Shown: piece by piece, positions 35,448-44,251 of the stretch
Layout: every line of letters begins with the position of its first letter
Numbering within the stretch: the stretch's first letter is position 1
Assembly: GCA_020636315.1 (NCBI GenBank)
Contig: JACJYA010000015.1
Span: 62,001 to 126,000 of the forward strand
Source: Lewinellaceae bacterium
GTDB taxonomy: Bacteria; Bacteroidota; Bacteroidia; Chitinophagales; Saprospiraceae
Direction: 5' to 3'
DNA: 64,000 nucleotides
Notes under the pieces: model-generated
Databases searched by the model: none
Told to the model about the DNA's origin: nothing
What the model saw: only the letters and a program-made list of their open reading frames with translations
Made by a program: the position numbers and the translations under genes

Positions 35448-35514
35448 TTACCACAGGGCGCTCGCCGAAAACAGTTGGCTTCTGTTGGCCTTTCGGCGAG
35501 CCGCCCTGTGGTAA
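35448..35514 (-). promoter_or_regulatory. Large hairpin in the thrS leader
   Basis: Arms 35448-35470 and 35491-35514 pair over 23 bp with a single bulged base; the 20-nt loop holds the direct repeat GCCAAC-agaa-GCCAAC. The stem ends 12 nt before the start codon, close enough to occlude ribosome loading. It could be an autoregulatory operator (ThrS controls its own mRNA in E. coli through a tRNA-like leader) or an inserted intergenic palindrome. The two are not distinguishable from one copy. Confidence 0.6.
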
Positions 35515-35554
35515 TGACTACGGCATGGCTGCCGGAAAAGTTCTTAAAAGGCTG

Positions 35555-35562
35555 CAAAATTA
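35555..35562 (-). promoter_or_regulatory. -7 promoter core TAATTTTG for thrS
   Basis: TAATTTTGCAGCC on the minus strand, same extended form as the glycosyltransferase promoter at 17997. Start of transcription would be near 35548. Confidence 0.55.
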
Positions 35563-35624
35563 AGTGATTTTGGGGTGGGAATTTAATTTTGTAAAAGGAA
35601 AGTTTCCGGCTGCCCGATTTTGGT

Positions 35625-36701
35625 TTACCGCTTAAACTCCTGCAAATTCGTCGATACCCCGAAGTGGTTCAGCCCGCCGCCAAGGTGGAAGGCAGAGTAG
35701 CCGTAATCGATCCGGAAGCGGTTGACCTTGATGCCGGCGCCAAAGGAGAAACCCGCCAGGCTGCCGAAGTTGTCAACGGAGAGCTCCTTGCGCATGAAGT
35801 GGTTGTAGCCGAACCGCAGGCGGAAATTTTCCTTCTTCCCGAAGAGGAACTCGCCATTGAAGACAAAGTGGCGGAAGAAGTTATCAAACCAGATGCTGCT
35901 CTTGCTGCGCTCGGTATTCACCTCTCCGAAGAAGAGGGTGGAAGGTTCCGCGTTGGGGTCGTCGTAGAGGATATTCCAGCGGTTGAAATGGCGGTAGATG
36001 ATGGAGAAGCGGAAGGGAAGGTAGCGCAGCCGCTTGGAGATGCCCAACTGGATCTCAAAAGGCAGCGGCTCGGGGTTGTCGTCCTGGTAGGCCGTCAGTT
36101 GTGTCCCGATATTGCGAAAGACCATAGTGGCGGTAAAGTTGCTGGAAGTATCGAAATAAACGCCCGCCACATCGGCCGCCAGGCCGAAGGAGGAATAGCC
36201 CTCCAGTTGAGAAGTGATGGCCTTGAGGTTGGCGCCCAGGGCCAACCGGTCATATACCTGTTTGGCGGCTCCGACATTGATGGCGTATTCGGCGGCCTTG
36301 AAAGTACCCAGTTTCTCTCCCAGTTCGTTGGTTTGGTCAAAAGTACCGTAGTTGATGTACTGCACGCCGGCATGGCCGGTCAACCCTGTTTTGGCGAAGT
36401 GGTGAGCATAGCTGGCGTAGCCGTGGCTGATGCCCGCCACGTGAAAACTGTGGCTGAAAGCCAGTTGCTGGTGCATGCTTTCATTGAGCAGGGAAGGGTT
36501 GGCCAGCGCGAGGTTGGCATCGTCATCGCGCACAGTGATCAGGTTGCCGCCCAGGGCGGACACTCTTGCCGAAGGGGAAAGGTTCAGGAATTCATAGGTG
36601 TTGATGCCGCCGATCTGGGCGGAGGAAGGAGTAAATGCGAAAGCCAAAGCCAGGATGGCCAGCCATTTAATATTTGAAAATGAGAGTAGTTTTTTATTCA
36701 T
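35625..36701 (-). CDS. porQ: Type IX secretion system protein PorQ
   Basis: 358 aa. Signal peptide (cleavage after SSAQ), then the PorQ opening YEFLNLSPSARVSALGGNLITVRDDDANLALANPSLL followed by a beta-barrel of alternating amphipathic strands ending in an aromatic-rich C-terminus (RIDYGYSAFHLGGGLNHFGVSTNL). PorQ belongs to the PorV/FadL-like outer-membrane family and works with PorU and PorZ in the attachment complex that cleaves T9SS sorting domains, which several proteins in this window carry. It is followed, in the same direction and 51 bp after it, by nothing else; upstream is the MORN-type lipoprotein gene. Confidence 0.93.
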   Translation of the reverse strand: MNKKLLSFSNIKWLAILALAFAFTPSSAQIGGINTYEFLNLSPSARVSALGGNLITVRDDDANLALANPSLLNESMHQQLAFSHSFHVAGISHGYASYAHHFAKTGLTGHAGVQYINYGTFDQTNELGEKLGTFKAAEYAINVGAAKQVYDRLALGANLKAITSQLEGYSSFGLAADVAGVYFDTSSNFTATMVFRNIGTQLTAYQDDNPEPLPFEIQLGISKRLRYLPFRFSIIYRHFNRWNILYDDPNAEPSTLFFGEVNTERSKSSIWFDNFFRHFVFNGEFLFGKKENFRLRFGYNHFMRKELSVDNFGSLAGFSFGAGIKVNRFRIDYGYSAFHLGGGLNHFGVSTNLQEFKR

Positions 36702-36752
36702 AGTTGAGGTTTTGCAGCATTAGAATGTGAGGCGCAGAGTAAAAATCATACA

Positions 36753-37391
36753 TCAATTATTATCCTCCCTTTCCGCTTCCGCCTCCAGCTCATCCGCATT
36801 CTCCGCCTTCCAGATGGTGCGGCAGATGCCGTCCTCGCAATTCATTGAGCGGATGTGTTCTCCGGCCAGGCTGAATTTCTTCAGCAGGCCCTGCTCCTCG
36901 CCGTTCCGGTAGGTGCCCTCCGCCTTTTTATTGCCGTTTTCATAGTATTCGACAAAAGGGCCGTTCTCGGCATTCTCCGCAAAGGTAACCACTTCCATCA
37001 ATTTCCCGCTGCGGTAGTAGCGCTTCCACTCCCCGTGCATCACATTCGCTTCGTACTGGCCCTCCTGCTCCAGTTGACCGCCTTCGTAATAGGCGCGGTA
37101 AGGCCCTTCAAAGCTTCCCATCCGGTGCGTTTCCACGATCTGGGTGTCTCCGTTATCATAATAAAGGACGCGAAGGCCGTTCAGCGTGTCATTCTGATAA
37201 TGCGCTTCCTCTATCTTCTTTCCGTCAGCAGTAAACTTTTCATACAGTCCATGACGGGCAAAATCCGACTTCTTGCGCTCATACTTTTCCACATAACCGT
37301 AGCTGTCTTCCGCTTTTACCTGTTCGATATTGCTATGGCAGCCCGACAGCAGAACCATTACACAGCCGGTAAGAACAAAATTCCGAAACAT
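36753..37391 (-). CDS. YwqK-like MORN-repeat lipoprotein
   Basis: 212 aa. Lipobox LSGC (15-18). Repeated ~22-residue MORN-variant units dominate: G-x-Y...G...E...Y-x-N-G...(YDNGDTQIVETHRMGSFEGPY; YYEGGQLEQEGQYEANVMHGEW; YYRSGKLMEVVTF; YYENGNKKAEGTYRNGEEQG). Annotation pipelines often call these YwqK-family antitoxins, but in Bacteroidota they are mostly envelope lipoproteins and no toxin gene is adjacent. Same direction as porQ with 51 bp between. Confidence 0.85.
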   Translation of the reverse strand: MFRNFVLTGCVMVLLSGCHSNIEQVKAEDSYGYVEKYERKKSDFARHGLYEKFTADGKKIEEAHYQNDTLNGLRVLYYDNGDTQIVETHRMGSFEGPYRAYYEGGQLEQEGQYEANVMHGEWKRYYRSGKLMEVVTFAENAENGPFVEYYENGNKKAEGTYRNGEEQGLLKKFSLAGEHIRSMNCEDGICRTIWKAENADELEAEAEREDNN

Positions 37392-37652
37392 ATTTCAAAG
37401 GATTTTGAAAGCAGGCCTGACAGCACTTCAGCCCCGTCAGGTGAATCTTGTCTAATAACGCATTTTTATTATCCAGAGTATAGCCCCATATATTCTGGTT
37501 TTGACGAGGGGGCGACTTTATGAAAAATCTCAACCCTGCCCACTGACAATCGTCAATTCATTTAGCCCGGGAAAATCAGATCTTTAAGCATTAATGGCCG
37601 GATGGAGGTATCCTCTCCTCCTCACCGCCGCCCTAACCAAACGACGATCGTC

Positions 37653-39326
37653 ATGTCCAGAAACCTCACTGCCCTGTCCGCCCGTAAGGGCCTATCCTGC
37701 AACCTGTTCGAACGGCTGGGTGAACTTTCGGAAAAAGAAGGCGCACCCACCCCGGAAGAACTCCGGCAACTGGCCGGGGAATTCCTCATGGGCCCTGCCA
37801 ACTTGTACGGTACGGCCTCTTTTTACGATTTCACCCGCCCTGAAAACAAGGGAAAAAAGGTATATGTGTGTAACGGCACCGCCTGCCGGATGGCCGGCAC
37901 ACAGGAGGCCCTGAAAAGCCAGCTGAGCCAGCACTTCCAGAAAGAAGAGATCGGCGAGATGTGCTGCCTGGGGCGCTGCCATGAGAATGCCGCCTTTCAA
38001 TACCAGGGCCGCAACTACTCCGGCAACGCCATCGGACAATTGGAAGCGATTCGGGAAGAAAGCATTCAAAATGGTGAGGGCCGCTATACAGTACAGGCCC
38101 TGGGGCGCCCCGTGCTTACCGAGGTAATGCCAACCCTGGAAGGCTGCCGCTATGCCGTAGGCCAAATGCTGAAAGGCCGGCCCGAAGATGTAATGGCGGC
38201 TGTTGAGCTTTCCCGGCTCCGGGGGCGGGGAGGAGCGGGGTTTCCCCTGGCCGTAAAAATGCAGGCGTGCAGGGAAGCCTATGCCGGACAGAAGTTCGTC
38301 GTTTGTAATGCAGATGAAGGCGACCCCGGCTCCTATTCCGACCGATATTTGCTGGAGCAACGGCCCATTACCGTCCTGCTGGGAATGCTCATTTCGGGCT
38401 ATGCTATCGGAGCTGAGACTGGGGTGCTGTACATCCGGGCGGAATATCCGGAATCCGTCACAGTCATTGAGCAGGCCATTGACACCCTTCGTTCTGCCGG
38501 CCTGGCGGGAAAGGACATAATGGATTCGGGTTTCTCCTTCGATTTCAAGATCATCAAGGCCCGGGGCGCTTACATTTGCGGGGAAGAAACGGCCCTGCTG
38601 GCATCCATCGAGGGACAGAGGCCGGAAGTACGGGCGAGGCCTCCCTTCCCGGCGCAGGAAGGGTTGTTCGGTAAGCCTACCCTGGTGAGTAATGTGGAAA
38701 CCCTGGCCAACCTCTTTTTCATTCTCGAAAAAGGCGGGGAAGCCTATGCCGCAACCGGCACCGGTAAGTCAACCGGCACAAAGCTCTTATCGCTCGACGG
38801 TGCTTTTCGCAGGCCCGGCGTCTATGAAGTGCCCATGGGCACCCCCTTGCAAACGGTAGTAGATGAACTGGGTGGCGGCTTCCGCAAGCCGGTGAAAGCC
38901 CTGCACATCGGTGGGCCCCTGGGCGGCCTGGTGCCGGCTTTAAAGATACCGTCGCTCACCATCGACTTCGAATCTTTCCACCAGGAGGGTTTCCTGCTGG
39001 GGCATGCTTCCGTCGTCTCAGTACCCGTTTCCTACCCCATGATCGAATACCTGGAACATATATTCGCCTTTACGGCTCACGAGAGTTGTGGTAAATGTTT
39101 CCCCTGCCGGCTCGGCTCGAAACGGGGAGAAGAAATGCTGCACAAGGCCCAGTCTGAAGGATACCGGATAGACAGGCGCCTGTTTGAGGATTTACTGGAA
39201 ACGCTGGAAAAAGGATCTCTCTGCGGACTGGGTGGAGGCATGCCTCTTCCTGTACGCAACGCCTTGCAATATTTTGCCGAAGAACTAAAGCCTTATTTTG
39301 CTGAACAAAAAATCGCCATCCAATGA
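37653..39326 (+). CDS. NAD-dependent formate dehydrogenase, NuoE-NuoF-type fused beta subunit
   Basis: 557 aa from ATG 37653 (MSRNLTALSAR); upstream codons are not conserved-looking. Residues 1-130 are a NuoE-like thioredoxin fold with a [2Fe-2S] site (VCNGTACRMAG...MCCLGRCHENAAF). Residues ~150-540 are NuoF-like: FMN/NADH site RGRGGAGFPLAVKMQ, NADEGDPGSYSDR, GAYICGEETALLASIEG, and the [4Fe-4S] ligands ESCGKCFPCRLG...CGLGGG. This is the layout of the beta subunit of Methylobacterium-type FDH1. It delivers electrons from the alpha subunit to NAD+. The stop overlaps the alpha-subunit ATG (ATGA). Confidence 0.92.
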   Translation: MSRNLTALSARKGLSCNLFERLGELSEKEGAPTPEELRQLAGEFLMGPANLYGTASFYDFTRPENKGKKVYVCNGTACRMAGTQEALKSQLSQHFQKEEIGEMCCLGRCHENAAFQYQGRNYSGNAIGQLEAIREESIQNGEGRYTVQALGRPVLTEVMPTLEGCRYAVGQMLKGRPEDVMAAVELSRLRGRGGAGFPLAVKMQACREAYAGQKFVVCNADEGDPGSYSDRYLLEQRPITVLLGMLISGYAIGAETGVLYIRAEYPESVTVIEQAIDTLRSAGLAGKDIMDSGFSFDFKIIKARGAYICGEETALLASIEGQRPEVRARPPFPAQEGLFGKPTLVSNVETLANLFFILEKGGEAYAATGTGKSTGTKLLSLDGAFRRPGVYEVPMGTPLQTVVDELGGGFRKPVKALHIGGPLGGLVPALKIPSLTIDFESFHQEGFLLGHASVVSVPVSYPMIEYLEHIFAFTAHESCGKCFPCRLGSKRGEEMLHKAQSEGYRIDRRLFEDLLETLEKGSLCGLGGGMPLPVRNALQYFAEELKPYFAEQKIAIQ

Positions 39327-42022
39327 AAAAAACAGCTTTCATCAATGATATGGCCTATGAGATGAAGGATGGCGAAACCATCCTGTCCTTTATCCGGCGC
39401 CACCTCGGCGAGAAATATATTCCCACGCTTTGCGATGCCCCCAACCTGGAGCCATTCGGCTCCTGCCGCCTGTGCAGCGTAGAGGTGGCCAAAGAGGGCA
39501 ATGGAGTTATGAAAACCGTAGCAGCATGCCATACCCCGGTGGCGGAAGGGCAGCGCATCTTTCCCGACACGGAATCCATACAACGGCTGCGGCGCAATAT
39601 TCTGGAGCTGGTGCTCACCGACCATCCTCTGGAATGCCTTACCTGCGATGCCAACGGGCAATGCGAACTGCAGGAGGTCGCCGCCCGGATCGGCCTTAAA
39701 GAAGTGCGCTACCCGCAGGGCGACAACCACCTGGGCCGCCCCCGGGATGACAGCCACCCCTACCTGATCTCCGACCTGGCGAAATGCATCAATTGCTACA
39801 AGTGTGTCAGAGCCTGTGATGAGGTGCAGGGGGAGTTCGTGCTCAGCATAGCCGGCCGCGGTTTTGACAGCCACATCATCAAAGGGCTGGATACTACCTT
39901 TGCCGATTCCTATTGCGTTTCCTGCGGCGCCTGTGTGCAGGCCTGCCCGACGGCTGCCATCACGGATATTTTCCAACCGGCTGCTCAACAGGCCACCGAG
40001 ACGGTGCGTACAGTATGTACTTACTGCGGGGTGGGCTGCAACCTGGAAGTAGCCCGGCGCAACGGTACCGTGCTGAGCATTTCGGCGCCTTACGACGCAG
40101 AGGCCAATCAGGGGCATACCTGCGTGAAAGGCCGCTATGCCTTCCGCTTTTACAACCACCCCCAGCGCCTGCGTTCCCCCATGATCAAACGCAATGGCAA
40201 GCACGTGGAAGTAAGCTGGGAGGAAGCCTACGATCATATTGCCGGCCGCCTGAACGCCATAAAAGCAGAATACGGCCCCGACGCCATTGCCGGTATCTCC
40301 TCTTCCCGCTGCACCAATGAAGAGAACTACCTGATGCAGAAATTTATCCGCGCCGTCATCGGCACCAATAACATCGATGGCTGCGCCCGCATCTGCCATG
40401 CCCCTACCGCTTTGGGTATGCAGCGAACCTTCGGCATGGGGGCCGCTACCAATTCTATCGAAGACCTTAAATATACCGACTGCATTCTGGTGGTGGGCGC
40501 CAACCCCACTACCGCTCACCCGGTTACCGGCGCCAAGATCAAACAGCAGGCCCTAAAAGGCAAGACACTGATCGTCGTTGACCCCCGGAGAACCGAACTG
40601 GCCCGCCACGCCACTTACCATCTGCAGTTGCGCCCCGGGACGAATGTTGCCCTGCTGAATTTGATGATGTTCTACATTATCAAAGAGGGCCTGGTGGACT
40701 GGCCCTTCATCGAAAAACGCCTGGAGGGTTATGACGAACTGCGAACGAAGATCCTTGCCCTGGACCTCGATGAAATGGAGAAAGTGTGCGGCGTAAACCG
40801 CGAGCTGGCCCGGGAAGCGGCTATTGCATACGCTTCAGCGCCGGCGGCCATGTGTTTCCACGGCCTGGGCGTCACGGAGCATTACCAGGGAACCTTCGGG
40901 GTCATGCTGGTTGCGGACCTGGCGATGATCACCGGCAATATCGGCCGGCGGGGAGTAGGGGTCAATCCGCTGAGGGGGCAGAACAACGTTCAGGGCGCTG
41001 CCGATATGGGCGTGCAGCCCAACCTCGGCCCCGGCTACCTCAATATGGCCGACCCCGTTATGCGCAGTACTTACGAAGCGGTTTACGGAGTGGCCATGCC
41101 GGGCGGCCCCGGTTATACCATCCCGAAAATGTTCGAAGCCGCCGAAGCCGGTAAGCTCAAGGCATTATGGATCATGGGAGAAGATGTGGTGCAGACGGAG
41201 CCCAACTCCTCTAAAGTACGCAAGGCGCTTGAAAAACTGGACTTCTTTATCCTGCAGGAGCTCTTCTATTCCGAAACGGCCAGCTACGCCGATGTCATTC
41301 TGCCGGCCTCTTCCTTCCTGGAAAAATCGGGAACTTTTACCAATGGCGAGCGGCGCGTGCAGCGCGTTAACCGGGTTATTCCTCCTCTGCCCGGAACGAA
41401 GCCCGACGGCGTTATCGTCACTGAGATCATGAACCGGATGGGATATTCGCAACCGGATTATGACCCGGCAGTAGTCCTGGAAGAGATCTCCAGGGTCGTG
41501 CCTTTCTTTAAAGGCATCCGATGGGATCGACTGGGTAAGGACGGGCTGCAGTGGCCGGTAGCAGAAGACGGCACAGACACGCAGATCCTCCATACAGAAA
41601 GCTTTAAGCTGGGTAAGGGGAGGCTCTATTTCGTCGATTTCGAGGAAAGCCGGGAGATCAAAGAGAATGCCGAAGATTATCCATTCATCCTAACCACCAA
41701 CCGGGGGCTGGAGCACTACAACAGCGGCTCTATGACGCGCCGCACCCGGGATGCGAAGATCGTAGGTGAAGACTTTCTGCTGATCAACCCGGAAGATGCC
41801 CGCTCCAGAGGCATTCAGGATGGGGAAAAAGTAAGGGTGCTTTCTCCTCGCGGCAAGGCCAGTATCCGCGCCCGGGTCAGCGAAATGGTTCAGCCTGGCA
41901 TTCTCAGTTCTACTTTCCATTTTCCGGAAATATTGATCAACCAGGTGTCCAGCGATGTGCTGGACAGCGAGGCGGATTGCCCGGAATATAAGGTGGTGGC
42001 GGTGGATGTGAGGAAGGAGTAG
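39323..42022 (+). CDS. NAD-dependent formate dehydrogenase alpha subunit (Mo/W-bisPGD, Cys type)
   Basis: 899 aa. NuoG-like N-terminus: plant-type [2Fe-2S] (FGSCRLCSVEV), His-Cys3 cluster (HPLECLTCDANGQCEL), two [4Fe-4S] clusters (CINCYKCVRAC; CVSCGACVQAC) and the Mo-proximal cluster (CTYCGVGCNLEV). The molybdopterin domain follows. GCARICHAPT places Cys then His where E. coli FdhF has selenocysteine-His, so this is a cysteine enzyme. Oxidises formate to CO2 (reverse reaction possible in relatives). Cofactor needs molybdopterin, for which moaE is at 58275. No fdhD or mob genes nearby. Confidence 0.93.
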   Translation: MKKTAFINDMAYEMKDGETILSFIRRHLGEKYIPTLCDAPNLEPFGSCRLCSVEVAKEGNGVMKTVAACHTPVAEGQRIFPDTESIQRLRRNILELVLTDHPLECLTCDANGQCELQEVAARIGLKEVRYPQGDNHLGRPRDDSHPYLISDLAKCINCYKCVRACDEVQGEFVLSIAGRGFDSHIIKGLDTTFADSYCVSCGACVQACPTAAITDIFQPAAQQATETVRTVCTYCGVGCNLEVARRNGTVLSISAPYDAEANQGHTCVKGRYAFRFYNHPQRLRSPMIKRNGKHVEVSWEEAYDHIAGRLNAIKAEYGPDAIAGISSSRCTNEENYLMQKFIRAVIGTNNIDGCARICHAPTALGMQRTFGMGAATNSIEDLKYTDCILVVGANPTTAHPVTGAKIKQQALKGKTLIVVDPRRTELARHATYHLQLRPGTNVALLNLMMFYIIKEGLVDWPFIEKRLEGYDELRTKILALDLDEMEKVCGVNRELAREAAIAYASAPAAMCFHGLGVTEHYQGTFGVMLVADLAMITGNIGRRGVGVNPLRGQNNVQGAADMGVQPNLGPGYLNMADPVMRSTYEAVYGVAMPGGPGYTIPKMFEAAEAGKLKALWIMGEDVVQTEPNSSKVRKALEKLDFFILQELFYSETASYADVILPASSFLEKSGTFTNGERRVQRVNRVIPPLPGTKPDGVIVTEIMNRMGYSQPDYDPAVVLEEISRVVPFFKGIRWDRLGKDGLQWPVAEDGTDTQILHTESFKLGKGRLYFVDFEESREIKENAEDYPFILTTNRGLEHYNSGSMTRRTRDAKIVGEDFLLINPEDARSRGIQDGEKVRVLSPRGKASIRARVSEMVQPGILSSTFHFPEILINQVSSDVLDSEADCPEYKVVAVDVRKE

Positions 42023-42030
42023 TGGAGGCG

Positions 42031-42105
42031 GCCGCTGGCTTCGACTCCGCTCAGCCAGCTACGGAGCCTCGCCGCTGCCCGAGCGGAGCCGGGGGCAGCT
42101 ACCTA
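42031..42105. repeat. GC-rich intergenic palindrome (REP-like)
   Basis: Contains CTGGCT...AGCCAG and a repeated GGAGCC around TTCGACTCCGCTCAGCC-type sequence, directly after the formate dehydrogenase stop. Such sequences are common intergenic repeats in Bacteroidota; it may also terminate transcription. Confidence 0.4.
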
Positions 42106-42407
42106 TTCTTATAATGCGTCTCATTCCTGCACTCCGCCAGCCGGTGCAATTCCTCGAACTGGCTATTGATGAGTGCCTCTTTCTTTTTTCGGCTCCAGCC
42201 CTGTACCTGCTTTTCCCGGTAGAAAGCTTTATCAATGCGGGAGAAGGTTTCGAAGTAAACCAGTTTGACGGGTAATCTTTTGCGGGTGTGGTTGGCGCCT
42301 TCGCCAGCTTGATGTTGCGCCAGTCGCCTTTCCATGTCTTTGGTGCTGCCAGTGTAATAGCTGCCATCGGCGCATTCCAGGATGTACATGTAGCCTCTGA
42401 TCTTCAT
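42099..42407 (-). CDS. GIY-YIG nuclease superfamily protein (UPF0213/YhbQ-like)
   Basis: 102 aa from ATG 42407. Single GIY-YIG domain: GYMYILECADGSYYTGSTKDMERRLAQHQAGEGANHTRKRLPVKLVYFE...AFYREKQVQGWSRKKKEALI, with GYM-YTG as the GIY-YIG strands, the Arg in RRL and the catalytic Glu in YREKQ. Small stand-alone proteins of this kind are common in bacteria; roles are mostly unknown. The longer open frame upstream was rejected because it is the remnant of another gene (DUF5131). Confidence 0.85.
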   Translation of the reverse strand: MKIRGYMYILECADGSYYTGSTKDMERRLAQHQAGEGANHTRKRLPVKLVYFETFSRIDKAFYREKQVQGWSRKKKEALINSQFEELHRLAECRNETHYKNR

Positions 42408-42449
42408 GAGTAGCCTGTTTTGTTCTCTAATAGCTCCGGGGTAGCTGTA

Positions 42450-42581
42450 GTGTTGTTGAGTACATTGCCTTTGTACGCTCATTGCCCATTCGGGGCGCAT
42501 AGGCCTGGCTTTGGGGCCACTTTCACCACCTACGATAACCCTATGGATTCCGTGTAGATCCAATTCCCCTACATCGATATA
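42450..42581 (-). pseudogene. Remnant of a DUF5131 (phage Gp37/Gp68-like) gene
   Basis: On the minus strand this translates to VGELDLHGIHRVIVGGESG followed by PKARPMRPEWAMSVQRQC, the hallmark core of DUF5131 proteins (usually followed by FFFKQWG). The sequence then breaks into unrelated residues, and no N-terminal part is visible upstream. Only ~44 codons survive, in frame with the GIY-YIG gene. A decayed phage-related gene is the simplest reading. Confidence 0.6.
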
Positions 42582-42710
42582 ATTCGTTTTCGCGTCAAAC
42601 AAATTTAAAGGAAAATATTGGCACTTGAGGAGTGAGCACTGTGGAATAATAAGCTTCGAACTTGCAAGAACCCGGTTTTTTTTACTAAACAAGCGGAATC
42701 TTCTTAAAAA

Positions 42711-42776
42711 ATATAGATTTAGCTGGATAATATTACTTTTTTCAGCTAAAAGTATTAATTTCATATAGATTTAGCT
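42711..42776 (+). promoter_or_regulatory. Pair of 14-bp direct repeats upstream of the AAA ATPase
   Basis: ATATAGATTTAGCT occurs at 42711-42724 and again at 42763-42776, 52 bp apart (about five helical turns), ending 15 bp before the ATG. Helical phasing suggests a looped operator or paired activator sites; could be autoregulatory. Confidence 0.4.
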
Positions 42777-42791
42777 AGTTATAATCCTTCT

Positions 42792-44231
42792 ATGAAACTA
42801 ACCGGTAGAACCAGAGAAATTACAGTCCTCCAATCAGCGCTGGCTTCGAAGAGGCCGGAGTTGGTAGCTGTGATTGGCAGGAGGAGAGTGGGAAAGACGT
42901 TTCTTGTCAGGTCGGTGTACGCCAAGGATATCGTTTTTGAAATCACGGGCCTTCAGAAAGGCGGCAAAAAAGAGCAGCTTCAGAATTTCATTCTGGCCTT
43001 GAAATATGCCGGGCTAACGGAAGATATGGAGCGCCCGGATAACTGGCTCGACGCCTTTTTCGAACTGACGCGGCTTATCGACCGGCGACAGTACAGTAAG
43101 AAAGTGGTGTTGTTTTTTGACGAGCTGCCTTGGCTGGCCACCCGGCGGTCCGGTTTTCTACAGGGGTTTAGCTTCTTTTGGAACAGTTGGGCCAGCCAAA
43201 GGAACGTAGTCGTGGTAATATGTGGCTCGGCAGCATCCTGGATGATCAAAAAAGTGATAAACGACCGGGGCGGCCTTCACAACCGGATAACCCGGTTGAT
43301 TCAACTGAAGCCATTCAACCTACGGGAAATGGAGCTTTTCTTGTATAACAAAGGGGTTCAATACCCGCACTATCAGATGCTTCAATTGTATATGGCGCTG
43401 GGCGGTATCCCTATGTACCTCGAATTGATACAGTCCGGAATTTCCCCGATCGAGAACATCAACCGGTTGTGCTTCGAATCGTCGGGATATCTGCGAAACG
43501 AGTTCCAAAACCTGTACGCCGCCTTATTTGAAAATCATGAAGCGCACACCCTTATTGTGCGGGCGCTGGCAGGCAAAAGGAAAGGATTGACAAGGGAAGA
43601 GCTACTCCGCATTACGAAACTTCCGAACGGAGGAACATTCAGTACAGTGCTGGAAGAGCTTACCCAATCCGGATTCATCGGACAATACGGCGCATACGGT
43701 AAAAAGAAAAAAAAGCTGATCTACCGTCTGGAAGACCAATATTCCCTGTTTTATCTGGCTTTCGTGGAAAAGGCGCTCAATAACCCCACGGCTGATTTTG
43801 GGCAGATGGCACAGTCACAGGCGTTCCTGTCGTGGTCAGGGTATTGTTTCGAAAACATATGCCTGGCCCACCTGCCGCAAATAAAACAGGCTCTGGGTAT
43901 CAGTGGCGTCCAAACGAATATTCATACCTTTTATGCCCGGCCGGATGATGAGTTGCCTGGCGCACAAATAGATCTTCTAATAGAACGAGCCGACAAATGT
44001 ACACACCTTTGTGAGATCAAATTTTCCAACTCACCGTACGTACTGAAGAAGCCGGAGGCCAACAAATTAAGAATGCGCGAAACAGTCTTCCGGCATCACA
44101 CGGGATACCGTTTCCACCTGTTCACTACCTTGATCACTACCTTCGGAATAGTTGACAACAATCAATCCAGAGCTTTGGTCGATCAATCCATTGACATGGA
44201 GGCGTTGTTCAGGGATGTGCCACGGCAATAA
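42792..44231 (+). CDS. AAA family ATPase with PD-(D/E)XK-like C-terminal domain
   Basis: 479 aa. Archaeal-type ATPase (ATPase_2): Walker A IGRRRVGKTFLV (about 28-39), Walker B VVLFFDELPWL, and ICGSAASWM sensor. A winged-helix segment follows (GLTREELLRITKLPNGGTFSTVLEELTQSGFI, about 270-300). The C-terminal part (about 385-420) has GAQIDLLIERADKCTHLCEIKFS, i.e. D...E-x-K of the DUF234/PD-(D/E)XK fold. These proteins occur in many copies in Bacteroidota genomes and are suspected of roles in DNA processing or defence; none is proven. Solitary, next to a phage-gene remnant. Confidence 0.85.
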   Translation: MKLTGRTREITVLQSALASKRPELVAVIGRRRVGKTFLVRSVYAKDIVFEITGLQKGGKKEQLQNFILALKYAGLTEDMERPDNWLDAFFELTRLIDRRQYSKKVVLFFDELPWLATRRSGFLQGFSFFWNSWASQRNVVVVICGSAASWMIKKVINDRGGLHNRITRLIQLKPFNLREMELFLYNKGVQYPHYQMLQLYMALGGIPMYLELIQSGISPIENINRLCFESSGYLRNEFQNLYAALFENHEAHTLIVRALAGKRKGLTREELLRITKLPNGGTFSTVLEELTQSGFIGQYGAYGKKKKKLIYRLEDQYSLFYLAFVEKALNNPTADFGQMAQSQAFLSWSGYCFENICLAHLPQIKQALGISGVQTNIHTFYARPDDELPGAQIDLLIERADKCTHLCEIKFSNSPYVLKKPEANKLRMRETVFRHHTGYRFHLFTTLITTFGIVDNNQSRALVDQSIDMEALFRDVPRQ

Positions 44232-44251
44232 ACCCTTTCCCCTGAGCTTAC

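Noticed and set aside
36753..37391. Toxin-antitoxin module (YwqK antitoxin)
   Set aside because: The product is a lipoprotein with MORN-like repeats and no toxin gene is adjacent.
42408..42764. N-terminal extension of the GIY-YIG protein
   Set aside because: The extra residues are a DUF5131 relic and low-complexity sequence; the domain itself begins at ATG 42407.
42099..44231. GIY-YIG plus AAA/nuclease as a two-gene defence system
   Set aside because: The genes are divergent, unlinked in transcription and both occur widely as single genes; no defence-specific partner is present.
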